This document shows, piece by piece, positions 9,273 through 17,080 of a DNA stretch of 42,952 bases. Both the position numbers and the translations under genes were made by a program. The stretch is from an uncultured Acidimicrobiales bacterium (lineage in GTDB: Bacteria > Actinomycetota > Acidimicrobiia > Acidimicrobiales > CADCTF01): assembly GCA_902805655.1 (NCBI GenBank), contig CADCTF010000001.1, forward strand, positions 1-42,952. The letters are read 5' to 3'. How positions within the stretch are numbered: the stretch's first letter is position 1; the number at the start of each line of letters is the position of its first letter. The notes under the pieces were generated by a model. The model worked only from the letters and a program-made list of their open reading frames with translations, was not told the DNA's origin and did no database searches.

Positions 9273-10052
9273 CTATTGACCGCGGAACGTGGCCTTACCG
9301 GGGCCGTTCGCGAGAAACGACGCCACGCCGGTGCCGGCATCCTCGGTGGCGAACACCTCGGCGAACAGCTGCTGCTCCAGTGAGACGCCTTCTCGGAGCG
9401 GAAGGCTGAGCCCGTTGTCGATCGCCTGCTTGGCCAGTGCGTGGGCAACGACGGGCCCCGAGGCCAGCACGGCCGCCCACTCGAGCGCCTCGTCGAGCAC
9501 CCGGTCGGGCGCCACCACACGGTCGGCCAGGCCGATCCGCAGGGCCTCTTCCGCATCCACCTGGCGTCCGGTGAGGATCAGGTCCTTGGCCCGCGCGCTA
9601 CCGATGAGCCGGGGCAGGCGCTGGGTGCCGCCACCGCCCGGGATGATGCCGAGCAGGATCTCGGGCTGACCCAGCTTGGCCCGGTCGGACACCACCCGGA
9701 AGTCACAAGCCAAGGCGAGCTCGCATCCGCCGCCGAGGGCATAGCCGCTGACCGCGGCGATCACGGCCCGAGGTATGGACGCCACTGCGTCGAGCGAGGA
9801 CCGGAAGCGGCCACCGATGCGGCGGGCCTCCTCCGGACCACCGAACTCGGAGATCTCCGCCCCGGCGGCGAAGATGCGCTCTCCTCCCCAGATCACCACG
9901 GCACCGGGCGGGTCGACCGTGAGCTCGGTGGCCGTCTCCTCGAGCTGTTCGAGCATCGCCGAGGACAGGGCGTTCATCTTGGGACGGTCGAGCCGCACGA
10001 GGGCCACCCCGTCCGCTCGGCGGTCGACGGAAACGAAGCGATCGTCGGACAT
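9273..10052 (-). CDS. Enoyl-CoA hydratase/isomerase family protein
   Basis: Crotonase-fold protein of 259 residues, the normal length for a stand-alone enoyl-CoA hydratase that adds water to 2-enoyl-CoA in beta-oxidation or related acyl-CoA routes. The oxyanion-hole segment ERIFAAGAEISEF is at 58-70. GGGCELALACDF carries E111 and GQPEILLGIIPGGGGTQRL carries E131; these are the two catalytic glutamates of true hydratases, so hydratase activity is more likely than isomerase only. The ATG at 10052 has TAGCGT seven bases before it, suggesting its own leaderless promoter although meaB ends only 18 bases upstream. The exact substrate cannot be told from sequence. Confidence 0.93.
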   Translation of the reverse strand: MSDDRFVSVDRRADGVALVRLDRPKMNALSSAMLEQLEETATELTVDPPGAVVIWGGERIFAAGAEISEFGGPEEARRIGGRFRSSLDAVASIPRAVIAAVSGYALGGGCELALACDFRVVSDRAKLGQPEILLGIIPGGGGTQRLPRLIGSARAKDLILTGRQVDAEEALRIGLADRVVAPDRVLDEALEWAAVLASGPVVAHALAKQAIDNGLSLPLREGVSLEQQLFAEVFATEDAGTGVASFLANGPGKATFRGQ

Positions 10053-10070
10053 GGGCCGAACGCTACCGGG

Positions 10071-11066
10071 CTATCGGCTGGCCTCGATGAGTCGCCCGGC
10101 AGCCGTCCACGGGTCGACGGTGCGCTCGAGCACGTCGCCGAGCAGCTGGGCGAAGGCGTCGCCCGAAGCCAGCTCGTAGGCCCGCTGCTCGAGGCTGCGG
10201 GCGATGATCTCCCGCATCTCCTGCTCCAGGCGACGCGCCCGTCGCCGGACGAGCTCACCGGTCGACTCGAGGTGGGCGCGGTGGTCGGCGATGGCGGCCA
10301 ACAACCGGTCCGCCCCGTCGTTGTCGACGGCCTTGGTGTGCACGATCGGGGGGCGCCACTGCTTCTCGGTCGTCAGCTCGAGCATCTGCTCGAGGTCGCG
10401 CTGCGTGTCGAGGGCTCCGGGACGGTCCGCCTTGTTGATCACGAAGATGTCGGCGATCTCGAGGAGCCCGGCCTTGTTGGCCTGTACGGCGTCGCCCCAG
10501 CCGGGGTTCACCACCACCACCGTCGTGTCGGCCGCTCCGGCCACCTCCACCTCCACCTGGCCGACGCCGACGGTCTCGATGATCACGAGCGGCACGCCGG
10601 CCGCGTCAAGCACCCGCACCGCTTCAGGCGTGGCCAGTGACAGCCCGCCGAGGTGCCCGCGGGTCGCCATGGACCGGATGAACACGCCGTCGTCGAGGGC
10701 GTGGTCCTGCATCCGGACCCGGTCACCGAGGATCGCGCCACCGGTGAAGGGCGAGGACGGGTCGATGGCGAGCACGGCCACGGTGGACCCCGCCGCGCGC
10801 ACCTGCTCGATGACGCGGTTGGTGAGGCTCGACTTCCCGGCTCCGGGCGCTCCGGTGATGCCCACCGTGTACGTCCGACCCCCGTGCGGGTACGTCAGGC
10901 GGCCGACGGAGCGGGCGCCCTCGCCCCCGCGCTCGACGAGCGAGAGGAGCCGGGCCACCGCGCCGCGGTCACCACGGCCGGCCGCCTCCACCAGCACATC
11001 GGGATCTCGGCTGCGCAGCGCGCTGCTCCTCTCGCGACGAAGGGCGCCCTTCGGCGCCCTTCGCAT
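10071..11066 (-). CDS. meaB: MeaB/ArgK-type P-loop GTPase (methylmalonyl-CoA mutase chaperone family)
   Basis: G3E-family GTPase that, in characterised cases, loads and protects the B12 cofactor of methylmalonyl-CoA mutase or related acyl-CoA mutases. The frame encodes 331 residues: P-loop GITGAPGAGKSS (69-80), LAIDPSSPFTGGAILGDRVR, switch region IIETVGVGQVEVEV and guanine motif NKAD. No mutase subunit gene lies in this window, so its partner must be elsewhere. The first ATG (11066) lies just outside a perfect 11-bp hairpin (11038-11063), which would then be translated as RRAPKGALRR. A GTG at 10997 (VLVEAAGRGD) begins where family members usually begin and may be the true start. Confidence 0.9.
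   Translation of the reverse strand: MRRAPKGALRRERSSALRSRDPDVLVEAAGRGDRGAVARLLSLVERGGEGARSVGRLTYPHGGRTYTVGITGAPGAGKSSLTNRVIEQVRAAGSTVAVLAIDPSSPFTGGAILGDRVRMQDHALDDGVFIRSMATRGHLGGLSLATPEAVRVLDAAGVPLVIIETVGVGQVEVEVAGAADTTVVVVNPGWGDAVQANKAGLLEIADIFVINKADRPGALDTQRDLEQMLELTTEKQWRPPIVHTKAVDNDGADRLLAAIADHRAHLESTGELVRRRARRLEQEMREIIARSLEQRAYELASGDAFAQLLGDVLERTVDPWTAAGRLIEASR
11038..11063 (-). terminator. Perfect 11-bp hairpin between nifU-like gene and meaB
   Basis: CGAAGGGCGCC (11038-11048), four-base loop, then GGCGCCCTTCG (11053-11063). It lies 50 bases beyond the nifU-like stop in that gene's direction of transcription and overlaps the first codons of the longest meaB frame. It is read as an intrinsic terminator without a U-tract, or as an attenuator ahead of meaB. 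Confidence 0.6.
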
Positions 11067-11112
11067 TCTCAGTGGTGCGGGCGAGCCGCATGGTACTTCG
11101 CCGACTTCGGGG

Positions 11113-11427
11113 TCAGTGCCCCTCGGACATGGCGTCGACGTCGAAGTCGATGCCCTTGGCCCGCACCTCGTTCAAGCCCGGCACACGGTCCTTCAGGATG
11201 CGCTCGATGCCCGCCTTGAGGGTCATGGACGACATCGGACAGCCGCCGCAGGCGCCGAGGAGCTCGACGTTCACGATGCCGGCTTCCTCGTCGTAGTCGA
11301 GCACCCGCATGTCGCCCCCGTCGGACTGGAGGGCCGGACGGATCGCTTCCACCGCTTCGAGCAGCGCTGCTTGCACGTGTAATTCAGCTCCTGGGGTCGT
11401 TCGGTCGGTTCCGAGTGGAGCCGACAT
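11113..11427 (-). CDS. NifU-like C-terminal domain Fe-S scaffold protein
   Basis: A 104-residue protein of the NifU C-terminal (Nfu) family, which carries an Fe-S cluster between two subunits and passes it to apo-proteins. It has LLEAVEAIRPALQSDGGDM, then VELLGACGGCPMSSMTLK with the cluster-binding C60 and C63, and the family ending region GIERILKDRVPGL. Two starts are possible. ATG 11427 has GGGAG six bases upstream. GTG 11376 has AGGAG eleven bases upstream and begins right at the conserved domain (VQAALLEAVEAIRP); residues 1-17 of the longer form look unstructured. It is divergent from the MFS gene, with 72 bases between. Confidence 0.9.
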   Translation of the reverse strand: MSAPLGTDRTTPGAELHVQAALLEAVEAIRPALQSDGGDMRVLDYDEEAGIVNVELLGACGGCPMSSMTLKAGIERILKDRVPGLNEVRAKGIDFDVDAMSEGH

Positions 11428-11487
11428 GCCATTCTCCCACCGGTCAACACCAACGGCCACCCGGACCTTCCATCGTGGGGCCGTAGG

Positions 11488-11493
11488 TATCCT
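11488..11493 (+). promoter_or_regulatory. Leaderless -10 element of the MFS gene
   Basis: TATCCT followed by six bases and the GTG at 11500. No ribosome binding site lies between. The geometry matches that before glgP, glpX and lysA. Confidence 0.5.
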
Positions 11494-11499
11494 CCGAGC

Positions 11500-13092
11500 G
11501 TGCGCCGAGTGACCGACCGCTTCGGGCGCGACCCTTCGGCGCGGGGGGAGAGCTCGAGCGTCGCCACCACCGTCGTCGACCGGGCCGGCATGGAGGCCAT
11601 CGTCTGTCCCCGTCGTTCGGTCGTGCTCGAAGCCGAGCTGCCACCCCAGACTGCGGACCCCACGACACGCCGGTTCGAGGCGGCTCGAGGGCCGTTCGCG
11701 CACTACCTCCGCACCGTCGAGGTGACGCCGCAGGGCGAGCGGTTCGAGGTGCGACAGTCCGTGCACTACCGCCTGGCCGTCCCCATCTTCGGGTGGCTGT
11801 TCCGCTTTCCCATCCGCTCGGTGCTGCACCGCACCGAACCTCCGAAGCGGTCGCCGTGGTGGGCGCCGCCCGACCCGATCGACCGCTCGGCGGCCGCCAT
11901 GCTGGCCGCCCTCGCCGTCCTCACGGCCGCGGTCACGTTCCCCTCGTTCCTGTTCAGCCAGACGCTCACCTTCGCGGCCGAGGAGTTCGGGGCCGACACC
12001 CAGGCCCAGGGCCTGGCCGGTGCGGCGGTGCGCGCCGATGTGCTGGTCGCCATGTTCCTCGTCGCGCTCGCCGACCGGCGGGGCCGCCGGCGCGTGACCC
12101 TCGCGTCCGTCGCCGCCGGGTGCACGATCGTCGCAACGAGCGCGCTGAGCCCGAGCCTGATCGCCTTCACCGCGGTGCAGGTGCTCGGCCGAGGATGCCT
12201 GACGGCGGCCGTCATCCTCATCGCCATCATGGCCGCCGAAGAGATGCCGGCCGGGTCCCGCGCCTACGCCGTGAGCATCCTGTCGGTGTCCGGGGCGCTG
12301 GGAGCAGGGCCGGTGCTGCTGCTCTTGCCGATTGCCGACGTCGGTGAGCGGACGTGGCGGGTGCTCTTTGCCGTGGCCCTGGTGGGAGTCGCCGTCGTCT
12401 GGCGGGTGTCGCGCCACCTGCCCGAGAGCCGCCGGTTCCGCACTGCGCACGTCGAGGTGCCCATGACGGGTCACGGCCGGCGCTTCTGGCTCCTGGGTGC
12501 CTCCGCCCTGCTGTTCGCCCTCTTCATCGCCCCGGCGTCACAGTTCCAGAACGAGTTCCTCCGCAACGAGCGGGGCTTCTCGGCCGCCCGCATCTCGCTC
12601 TTCGCGGTGAGCACGAACATGTGGGGCGGGATCGGCATCTTCGTCGGTGGCTACCTGGCCGACGTGCGGGGCCGGCGGATCGTCGGAGCCGTGGGCGTGG
12701 CCGGAGGCGTCGGCGCCACCGTGCTCATGTTCCTCTCCGCCGGCTGGGGCATCTGGGCGTGGTCGGTGCTCGGTGCCATCTTCGGGGCGCTCACCGTGCC
12801 GGCGCTGGGTGTCTACGGGCCGGAGCTCTTCCCGACCTCCCTGCGCGGCAAGGCCAACGGCTTCATCAGCGCCATGGGGCGGATCGGCAGCGTCGTGGGC
12901 CTCGTGGCCGCCGGGTTCCTTTCTCAGCGCATGGGCATGATCGGCGGCGCGCTGACCCTGCTGGCCATCGGGCCCGCCATCGTGATCGTGCTGATCCTCA
13001 CGCTGTACCCGGAGACCGCGCACAGAGAGCTGGAAGACCTCAATCCCGAGGATCTGCGACCCTCGGACGAGCCGCATCCCGATCCCATCTAG
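11500..13092 (+). CDS. MFS transporter with N-terminal extension
   Basis: A 530-residue membrane protein. Residues from about 130 to 500 form about 12 hydrophobic segments of the major facilitator superfamily, with the loop motif ALADRRGRRRVTLAS after the second helix and GYLADVRGRRIVG in the equivalent second-half loop, and PELFPTSLRGKANG, typical of sugar/metabolite-type MFS. Residues 1-125 are an extra soluble part (VEVTPQGERFEVRQSVHYR ... WWAPPDPIDRSAA) that resembles the end of an SRPBCC-like domain seen in other actinobacterial MFS proteins. The substrate is unknown. The start at GTG 11500 is supported by a leaderless -10. The stop shares the palindrome CTAG with the convergent hydrolase gene. 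Confidence 0.88.
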   Translation: MRRVTDRFGRDPSARGESSSVATTVVDRAGMEAIVCPRRSVVLEAELPPQTADPTTRRFEAARGPFAHYLRTVEVTPQGERFEVRQSVHYRLAVPIFGWLFRFPIRSVLHRTEPPKRSPWWAPPDPIDRSAAAMLAALAVLTAAVTFPSFLFSQTLTFAAEEFGADTQAQGLAGAAVRADVLVAMFLVALADRRGRRRVTLASVAAGCTIVATSALSPSLIAFTAVQVLGRGCLTAAVILIAIMAAEEMPAGSRAYAVSILSVSGALGAGPVLLLLPIADVGERTWRVLFAVALVGVAVVWRVSRHLPESRRFRTAHVEVPMTGHGRRFWLLGASALLFALFIAPASQFQNEFLRNERGFSAARISLFAVSTNMWGGIGIFVGGYLADVRGRRIVGAVGVAGGVGATVLMFLSAGWGIWAWSVLGAIFGALTVPALGVYGPELFPTSLRGKANGFISAMGRIGSVVGLVAAGFLSQRMGMIGGALTLLAIGPAIVIVLILTLYPETAHRELEDLNPEDLRPSDEPHPDPI

Positions 13093-13685
13093 TCGAGACC
13101 GTCTCCGAGCCGCTCCAGGAGCCAGGTCCGTACCGCCTCGGCGACGGCTGCGTCCTTGCCACGCAGCCCGTGGTCACCACCCTCGATCCAGACGTGGTGC
13201 ACCGGCCCGGGGATGGATGCGGTGTGGGCCTGCAGCTCGTCGGGGGTGCCGAAGGAGTCACGGGTGCCGGACACGAACAGGCACGGCACCGTGATGCGAG
13301 GGAAGTGCTCCACCCGGAGGGACTCGGGCTTGCCCGCCGGGTGCAACGGATAGCTGACGAGCACCAGGCCGGCGGCCGGGAGCCCATCGGCGACAGCCAG
13401 GGAGCACATCCGGCCGCCCAGCGATCGACCGCCGAGGAAGAGCCGCTCGGCCGGGAGCTCGGTCCTCTCGGCCAGGGCCACGGCACCCGCTCGCACCGAA
13501 GCGAGCAGCACCGGGGGACGGTCGGGCGCCTTCCTCCCGGCGAGGCGGTAGGGGAAGTCCATCCGATCGACCGCCACACCGTCGTCGCGCAGGGCCTCCT
13601 CGATGGCCACGAGCGACGGCTGGTCGCGCGACGCCCCTGCACCGGGCGTGACGAGCAGCCCGGCCCGGGGCGGCCGGCCGCTCAT
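13089..13685 (-). CDS. Small alpha/beta hydrolase (TEX30/KANL3-type)
   Basis: A 198-residue single-domain alpha/beta hydrolase. The nucleophile elbow GGRSLGGRM puts Ser at 88; Asp143 lies in VSGTRDSFGTPDEL and His172 in EGGDHGLRG, a complete catalytic triad. The TPGAGASRDQPS opening and short length resemble the TEX30/KANL3-like dienelactone-hydrolase group, whose bacterial substrates are mostly unknown. The ATG overlaps the stop of the J-domain gene (ATGA), so it is probably coupled to that protein. Its stop overlaps that of the convergent MFS gene by four bases. The enzyme class is clear; the substrate is not. Confidence 0.85.
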   Translation of the reverse strand: MSGRPPRAGLLVTPGAGASRDQPSLVAIEEALRDDGVAVDRMDFPYRLAGRKAPDRPPVLLASVRAGAVALAERTELPAERLFLGGRSLGGRMCSLAVADGLPAAGLVLVSYPLHPAGKPESLRVEHFPRITVPCLFVSGTRDSFGTPDELQAHTASIPGPVHHVWIEGGDHGLRGKDAAVAEAVRTWLLERLGDGLD

Positions 13686-14386
13686 GGGCCGGTGAGGAGG
13701 ATGCGCTTGGCCTCGGTCAGGTCCTGGATCCGCTGCCCGGCGCCGTCGGCATCACCACCCCGGTCGGGGTGCGCTGCCATCACCAGCTCCCTGAACCGCT
13801 TCTGGATCGCCCCGCGGGACGGCTCGCCCGCGCTGGCGAACCCGAGCACCTGGAGGGCCCAGCCCTCGTCGCCGGGCAGCCCACGACGCAGGCTGGCGGC
13901 CTCGTCTCCGGTCAGGTAGTCCACCAGCTTGTCGTCGATGCCGCCCGTCCACCGGGTGGCCCGGCGGAGAAGTCGGAACACCCCAGGTCGGGCCGAGTAG
14001 GACAGCTGACCGGCGGCGTAGAAGGCGGCCAGCACCTGGGGCAGCGGAGCCCCGTGGCCGTCGATGTCGAGCGAGACCGCCTCGCCTTCACCCACGAGCG
14101 AGTGGACGCTGCGGTCGAGGCCCACTGCGTCGACCTGGAAGCGATGCCGGATCCGCGGCTGCACGATCCGCGCACCGCGCTCGATGTCGGCGAGCAGCGA
14201 GTCGATGCCGTCCAGCACGTCGTCGTCACCCTCGAGCGCGCTGGCCCCGGCTGCGACGATGCCGGCCAGCAGGATGCCCCCGAAGCCCGGCGCGGGCTCC
14301 GTCGGGAGCCACAGCCGCCCGAGCGCGACCCGTCGGGTGGGCGCCGTCGCGCGGGAGTGCCGCACCTCGAGCTCGGCCAGGAGCAT
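13682..14386 (-). CDS. Uncharacterised protein with C-terminal J-domain
   Basis: A 234-residue protein. The last fifty residues read as a J-domain: WALQVLGFASAGEPSRGAIQ, KRFRELVMAAHPDRGGD with the HPD tripeptide at 206-208 that stimulates DnaK ATPase, then QDLTEAKRIL. The first 180 residues, with a Gly/Ala-rich hydrophobic stretch (GGILLAGIVAAGASALEG), are not recognised, and there are no G/F or zinc-finger regions, so this is a class III (DnaJ-like) co-chaperone, not DnaJ. It sits between an acidic protein gene (27 bases upstream) and a hydrolase whose start overlaps its stop. The J-domain position suggests it may deliver a specific client to DnaK. Confidence 0.75.
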   Translation of the reverse strand: MLLAELEVRHSRATAPTRRVALGRLWLPTEPAPGFGGILLAGIVAAGASALEGDDDVLDGIDSLLADIERGARIVQPRIRHRFQVDAVGLDRSVHSLVGEGEAVSLDIDGHGAPLPQVLAAFYAAGQLSYSARPGVFRLLRRATRWTGGIDDKLVDYLTGDEAASLRRGLPGDEGWALQVLGFASAGEPSRGAIQKRFRELVMAAHPDRGGDADGAGQRIQDLTEAKRILLTGP

Positions 14387-14413
14387 CTGTCGACGATAGG
14401 GAGCGGAGGAGGG

Positions 14414-15007
14414 CTACACGTAGCCGAAGAGCAGGTCGCGCAGTGCCTGCGAGCGCTCACGCACGAGGTCGGCATCGCCGTCGCCCTCGAGCGCCGCGCT
14501 GGTCTCCCCGGCCAGACCCTGCACTCGAGCCCACACCTCGGCTTCGACGCCGAACGGAGGAGGGGTGGCCAGGGCCAGGTCGGCCGCGTCGAAGAACTCA
14601 CCGGCCTGGGCGTCGTCCTCCGGGTCGTCCTTGAGGCGATCGGCGGCCACGTAGAGGTTGCTCATCACGGCGTAGACGGCCTCGTCGCTCCCGCCGTCGT
14701 CGTCCACGCCGTCCAGCTCGGCGTCGCCGCCTTCCAGCTCGTCGAGGATGAGGTCGACCCGCTCCTCCTGGTCGGTGCCCACGGCGAGGTCGGTGGCCAC
14801 CTCCCACGGCTGCCCGGTCTCGTAGCTGAACTCGAGGTCGGCTCCGGTGCCCGCCTCCCACTGGTGCTCGATGCCCTCGAGCACGAGTCGGGTCTCGAGC
14901 CCGGCGCGCATGTCGACCGTCCAGTCACGGAGCTCGTAGATGACGACGTCCGGACCCTCGTCACCGGTGTATCGGTCACTCGCGTCGGACGGCATCTCGG
15001 TGCTCAT
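14414..15007 (-). CDS. Acidic hypothetical protein
   Basis: A 197-residue, strongly acidic soluble protein with no signal peptide or membrane segment. It opens [19 protein letters not shown]; the middle has [20 protein letters not shown] and a run of Asp/Glu/Gly ([20 protein letters not shown]). I do not recognise a domain; the conserved-looking part is around [20 protein letters not shown]. The ATG at 15007 is preferred over an upstream in-frame GTG because TAGTGT stands eight bases before it and overlaps that GTG. It is the first gene of a likely three-gene unit with the J-domain protein and the hydrolase. Confidence 0.7.
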   Translation of the reverse strand: MSTEMPSDASDRYTGDEGPDVVIYELRDWTVDMRAGLETRLVLEGIEHQWEAGTGADLEFSYETGQPWEVATDLAVGTDQEERVDLILDELEGGDAELDGVDDDGGSDEAVYAVMSNLYVAADRLKDDPEDDAQAGEFFDAADLALATPPPFGVEAEVWARVQGLAGETSAALEGDGDADLVRERSQALRDLLFGYV

Positions 15008-15083
15008 GCAGCCGAACACTAGTGAGGCGCCCGAACCTGCAGTCCCGCCGGCAAGAAGGCGACGGTCGACCGCATCGCCCGTC

Positions 15084-15089
15084 TATCGT
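15084..15089 (+). promoter_or_regulatory. Leaderless -10 element of glpX
   Basis: TATCGT, six bases, then the glpX ATG at 15096; no Shine-Dalgarno sequence in between. Confidence 0.55.
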
Positions 15090-15095
15090 CCGGAC

Positions 15096-16088
15096 ATGAC
15101 GCCCGACCGCCAAGCTCCCGACCGCAACCTCGCCATGGAGCTCGTGCGCACCACCGAAGCTGCCGCGCTGGCCGCTTCGCGGTTCGTCGGCCGGGACGAC
15201 AAGGAAGGAGCCGACGGCGCCGCCGTCGACGCCATGCGCATCGTGCTGAGCACGGTCAGCATGGACGGCCTCGTCGTCATCGGCGAGGGCGAGAAGGACG
15301 AAGCGCCCATGCTCTACAACGGTGAGCGCATCGGCACGGGGGAGCCGCCGCAGACCGACATCGCCGTCGACCCCGTGGAAGGCACCACCCTCACCGCGCT
15401 GGGTCAGAGCGGCGCCACCTCGATCATCGCGGTCAGCGAGCGGGGCACGATGTTCGACCCGGGGCCCATCTTCTACATGGAGAAGATCGCCGTGGGCCCG
15501 GAGGCCAAGGGCGTCATCGACATCAACGCCTCCCCCACCGAGAACCTGCAGGCTGTGGCGCGGGCGAAGAGGGAATCGGTACGAGACGTCACCGCCGTGA
15601 TCCTGAACCGGCCCCGGCACGCCGAGCTCATCGCCGAAGTGCGTGCCGCGGGCGCCCGCATCCGCCTGATCGAGCACGGTGATGCGCCTGCCGCCATCGC
15701 CACCGCGTGGGCCGACTCCGGCATCGACATCCTCTTCGGGATCGGTGGCTGCGCCGAGGGGGTCATCGCCGCCGCTGCGCTCAAGTGCGTGGGCGGCGAG
15801 CTGCAGGGACGGCTCTCCCCGCGGAACGACGCCGAGCGGGATGCAGCAGTGGCCGCCGGCTACGACCTGTCGGCCGTGCTCCACACCGACGATCTCGTGC
15901 GGGGCGACAACTGCTTCTTCGCGGCGACCGGCATCACCGACGGCGAGCTCCTGAGAGGCGTGCACTACGACGCCAACGGAGCCACCACCTCGTCGCTGGT
16001 CATGCGCTCGAAGTCGGGCACGGTTCGCCGGGTGGAGGCCCGGCACCGCCTCGAGAAGCTGTCGGAGTACTCGTCGGTCGCCTTCTGA
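15096..16088 (+). CDS. glpX: Class II fructose-1,6-bisphosphatase
   Basis: GlpX hydrolyses fructose 1,6-bisphosphate to fructose 6-phosphate in gluconeogenesis; it is the usual actinobacterial FBPase. The 330-residue protein carries [14 protein letters not shown] (63-76) and [12 protein letters not shown] (88-99), the Li-sensitive phosphatase metal site with D92 and E95, followed by [15 protein letters not shown] and the C-terminal domain. Length matches the family. The ATG at 15096 is chosen over open sequence upstream because homology starts just after it and a leaderless -10 precedes it. The stop lies seven bases from the stop of the convergent 2H-GNAT gene; a small inverted repeat CTGAG/CTCAG (16085-16099) spans that point. 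Confidence 0.96.
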   Translation: MTPDRQAPDRNLAMELVRTTEAAALAASRFVGRDDKEGADGAAVDAMRIVLSTVSMDGLVVIGEGEKDEAPMLYNGERIGTGEPPQTDIAVDPVEGTTLTALGQSGATSIIAVSERGTMFDPGPIFYMEKIAVGPEAKGVIDINASPTENLQAVARAKRESVRDVTAVILNRPRHAELIAEVRAAGARIRLIEHGDAPAAIATAWADSGIDILFGIGGCAEGVIAAAALKCVGGELQGRLSPRNDAERDAAVAAGYDLSAVLHTDDLVRGDNCFFAATGITDGELLRGVHYDANGATTSSLVMRSKSGTVRRVEARHRLEKLSEYSSVAF

Positions 16089-16095
16089 GCCTGGC

Positions 16096-17064
16096 TCAGG
16101 CCAGCCGGCGCACCAGCTCGACGACCGGCGCCGTCGCGTCGTCGGTCCACCCGCGGGAACGATAGAAGCCTTCCACCGGCGAGCCCCGGCGACCCACGTG
16201 GTGCACCACCGTGCAGCCGCAGCCGGCCGCCTCGGCCACGAAGGCAGCGAGCAGGTGCGAGCCGATCCCCTCCCCACGCGCCGCCGGGTCCACCACCAGC
16301 GCGCCGAGGTGGGCCGACGGGCCCGCCAGCCAGCCGGCGGCCACACCGACGACGAGGTCGTCGCGGCGAGCGGTGAGCACCAGGCCGCCCCCGCCCGACG
16401 CGGTGGTGGACTCGGTGGGAGCGGCGCCGGAGGCAACGGCTTCCGTCACGGAAGCGCGGTGGAGGAGGGCGAGAGCCGCCGGTTCGAGTCGGCCCGATCG
16501 CGAGATCACGAGCTCCAGCCCACCTCGACCGACCACGGCGGGTGCCTCGAGGGTGGCGTCGGCGATGGGTGCCCACACCCGTCCCTCGCCCTCCTCGAGC
16601 AGCGTCACCCGGTCCAAGGTGAGCTCGACCCGGTAGGAGGAGAGCGCTCCAAGGGCGGCTTCGATCCGGGTGGGGTCCCCGCCGTCGGCGAGGGTCACGT
16701 GGGGGACGAACGGCAAGGTGAGCGCTCGCTCGAGGGGCGCTTGGAACACGCCGTCCCGAAGCGCTCGTAGGCCGGGCAGATCACCGCCGACGGCCAGGTA
16801 GAGCACCGGGTTGACCGGGAGGAAGGTGGCCGGCGGGCCGAGGCTGAGCGCGAGCGTCCGGGTGCGGGCCGCCGCGGATCGGAGCACGGCCAGGGCCTGG
16901 TCGAGGTCCTGGTCACGCACGTTGACCGGCGGCACGAGCGTCAGGTGCGGAGGGATGCGGCGCCGCGAGGGGTCACCGAGCGCTCGGCGCAGCCCGTCGA
17001 CCTCCGCCGCGAACGGCTCGGGAACCAGCAGGGCGACTCCGAGGCGGCGGCGGGGCACGGCCAC
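16096..17064 (-). CDS. 2H phosphoesterase (2'-5' RNA ligase-like) fused to a GNAT acetyltransferase
   Basis: The 322-residue product has two domains. Residues 5-170 form a 2H phosphoesterase: HLTL with H40 and HVTL with H122, the paired catalytic HxTx motifs of enzymes that open 2',3'-cyclic phosphates or act on 2'-5' linkages. Residues 180-320 form a GNAT domain, with AHLGALVVDPAARGEGIGSH holding the acetyl-CoA binding loop RGEGIG (263-268) and a final FYRSRGW. The GTG at 17064 is preferred; 68 open codons upstream lie inside ada in another frame and resemble nothing. It follows ada by 16 bases on the same strand, so is likely co-induced with it. Substrates of both domains are unknown. Confidence 0.8.
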   Translation of the reverse strand: MAVPRRRLGVALLVPEPFAAEVDGLRRALGDPSRRRIPPHLTLVPPVNVRDQDLDQALAVLRSAAARTRTLALSLGPPATFLPVNPVLYLAVGGDLPGLRALRDGVFQAPLERALTLPFVPHVTLADGGDPTRIEAALGALSSYRVELTLDRVTLLEEGEGRVWAPIADATLEAPAVVGRGGLELVISRSGRLEPAALALLHRASVTEAVASGAAPTESTTASGGGGLVLTARRDDLVVGVAAGWLAGPSAHLGALVVDPAARGEGIGSHLLAAFVAEAAGCGCTVVHHVGRRGSPVEGFYRSRGWTDDATAPVVELVRRLA

Positions 17065-17080
17065 GACCCTGGCACGTCCC

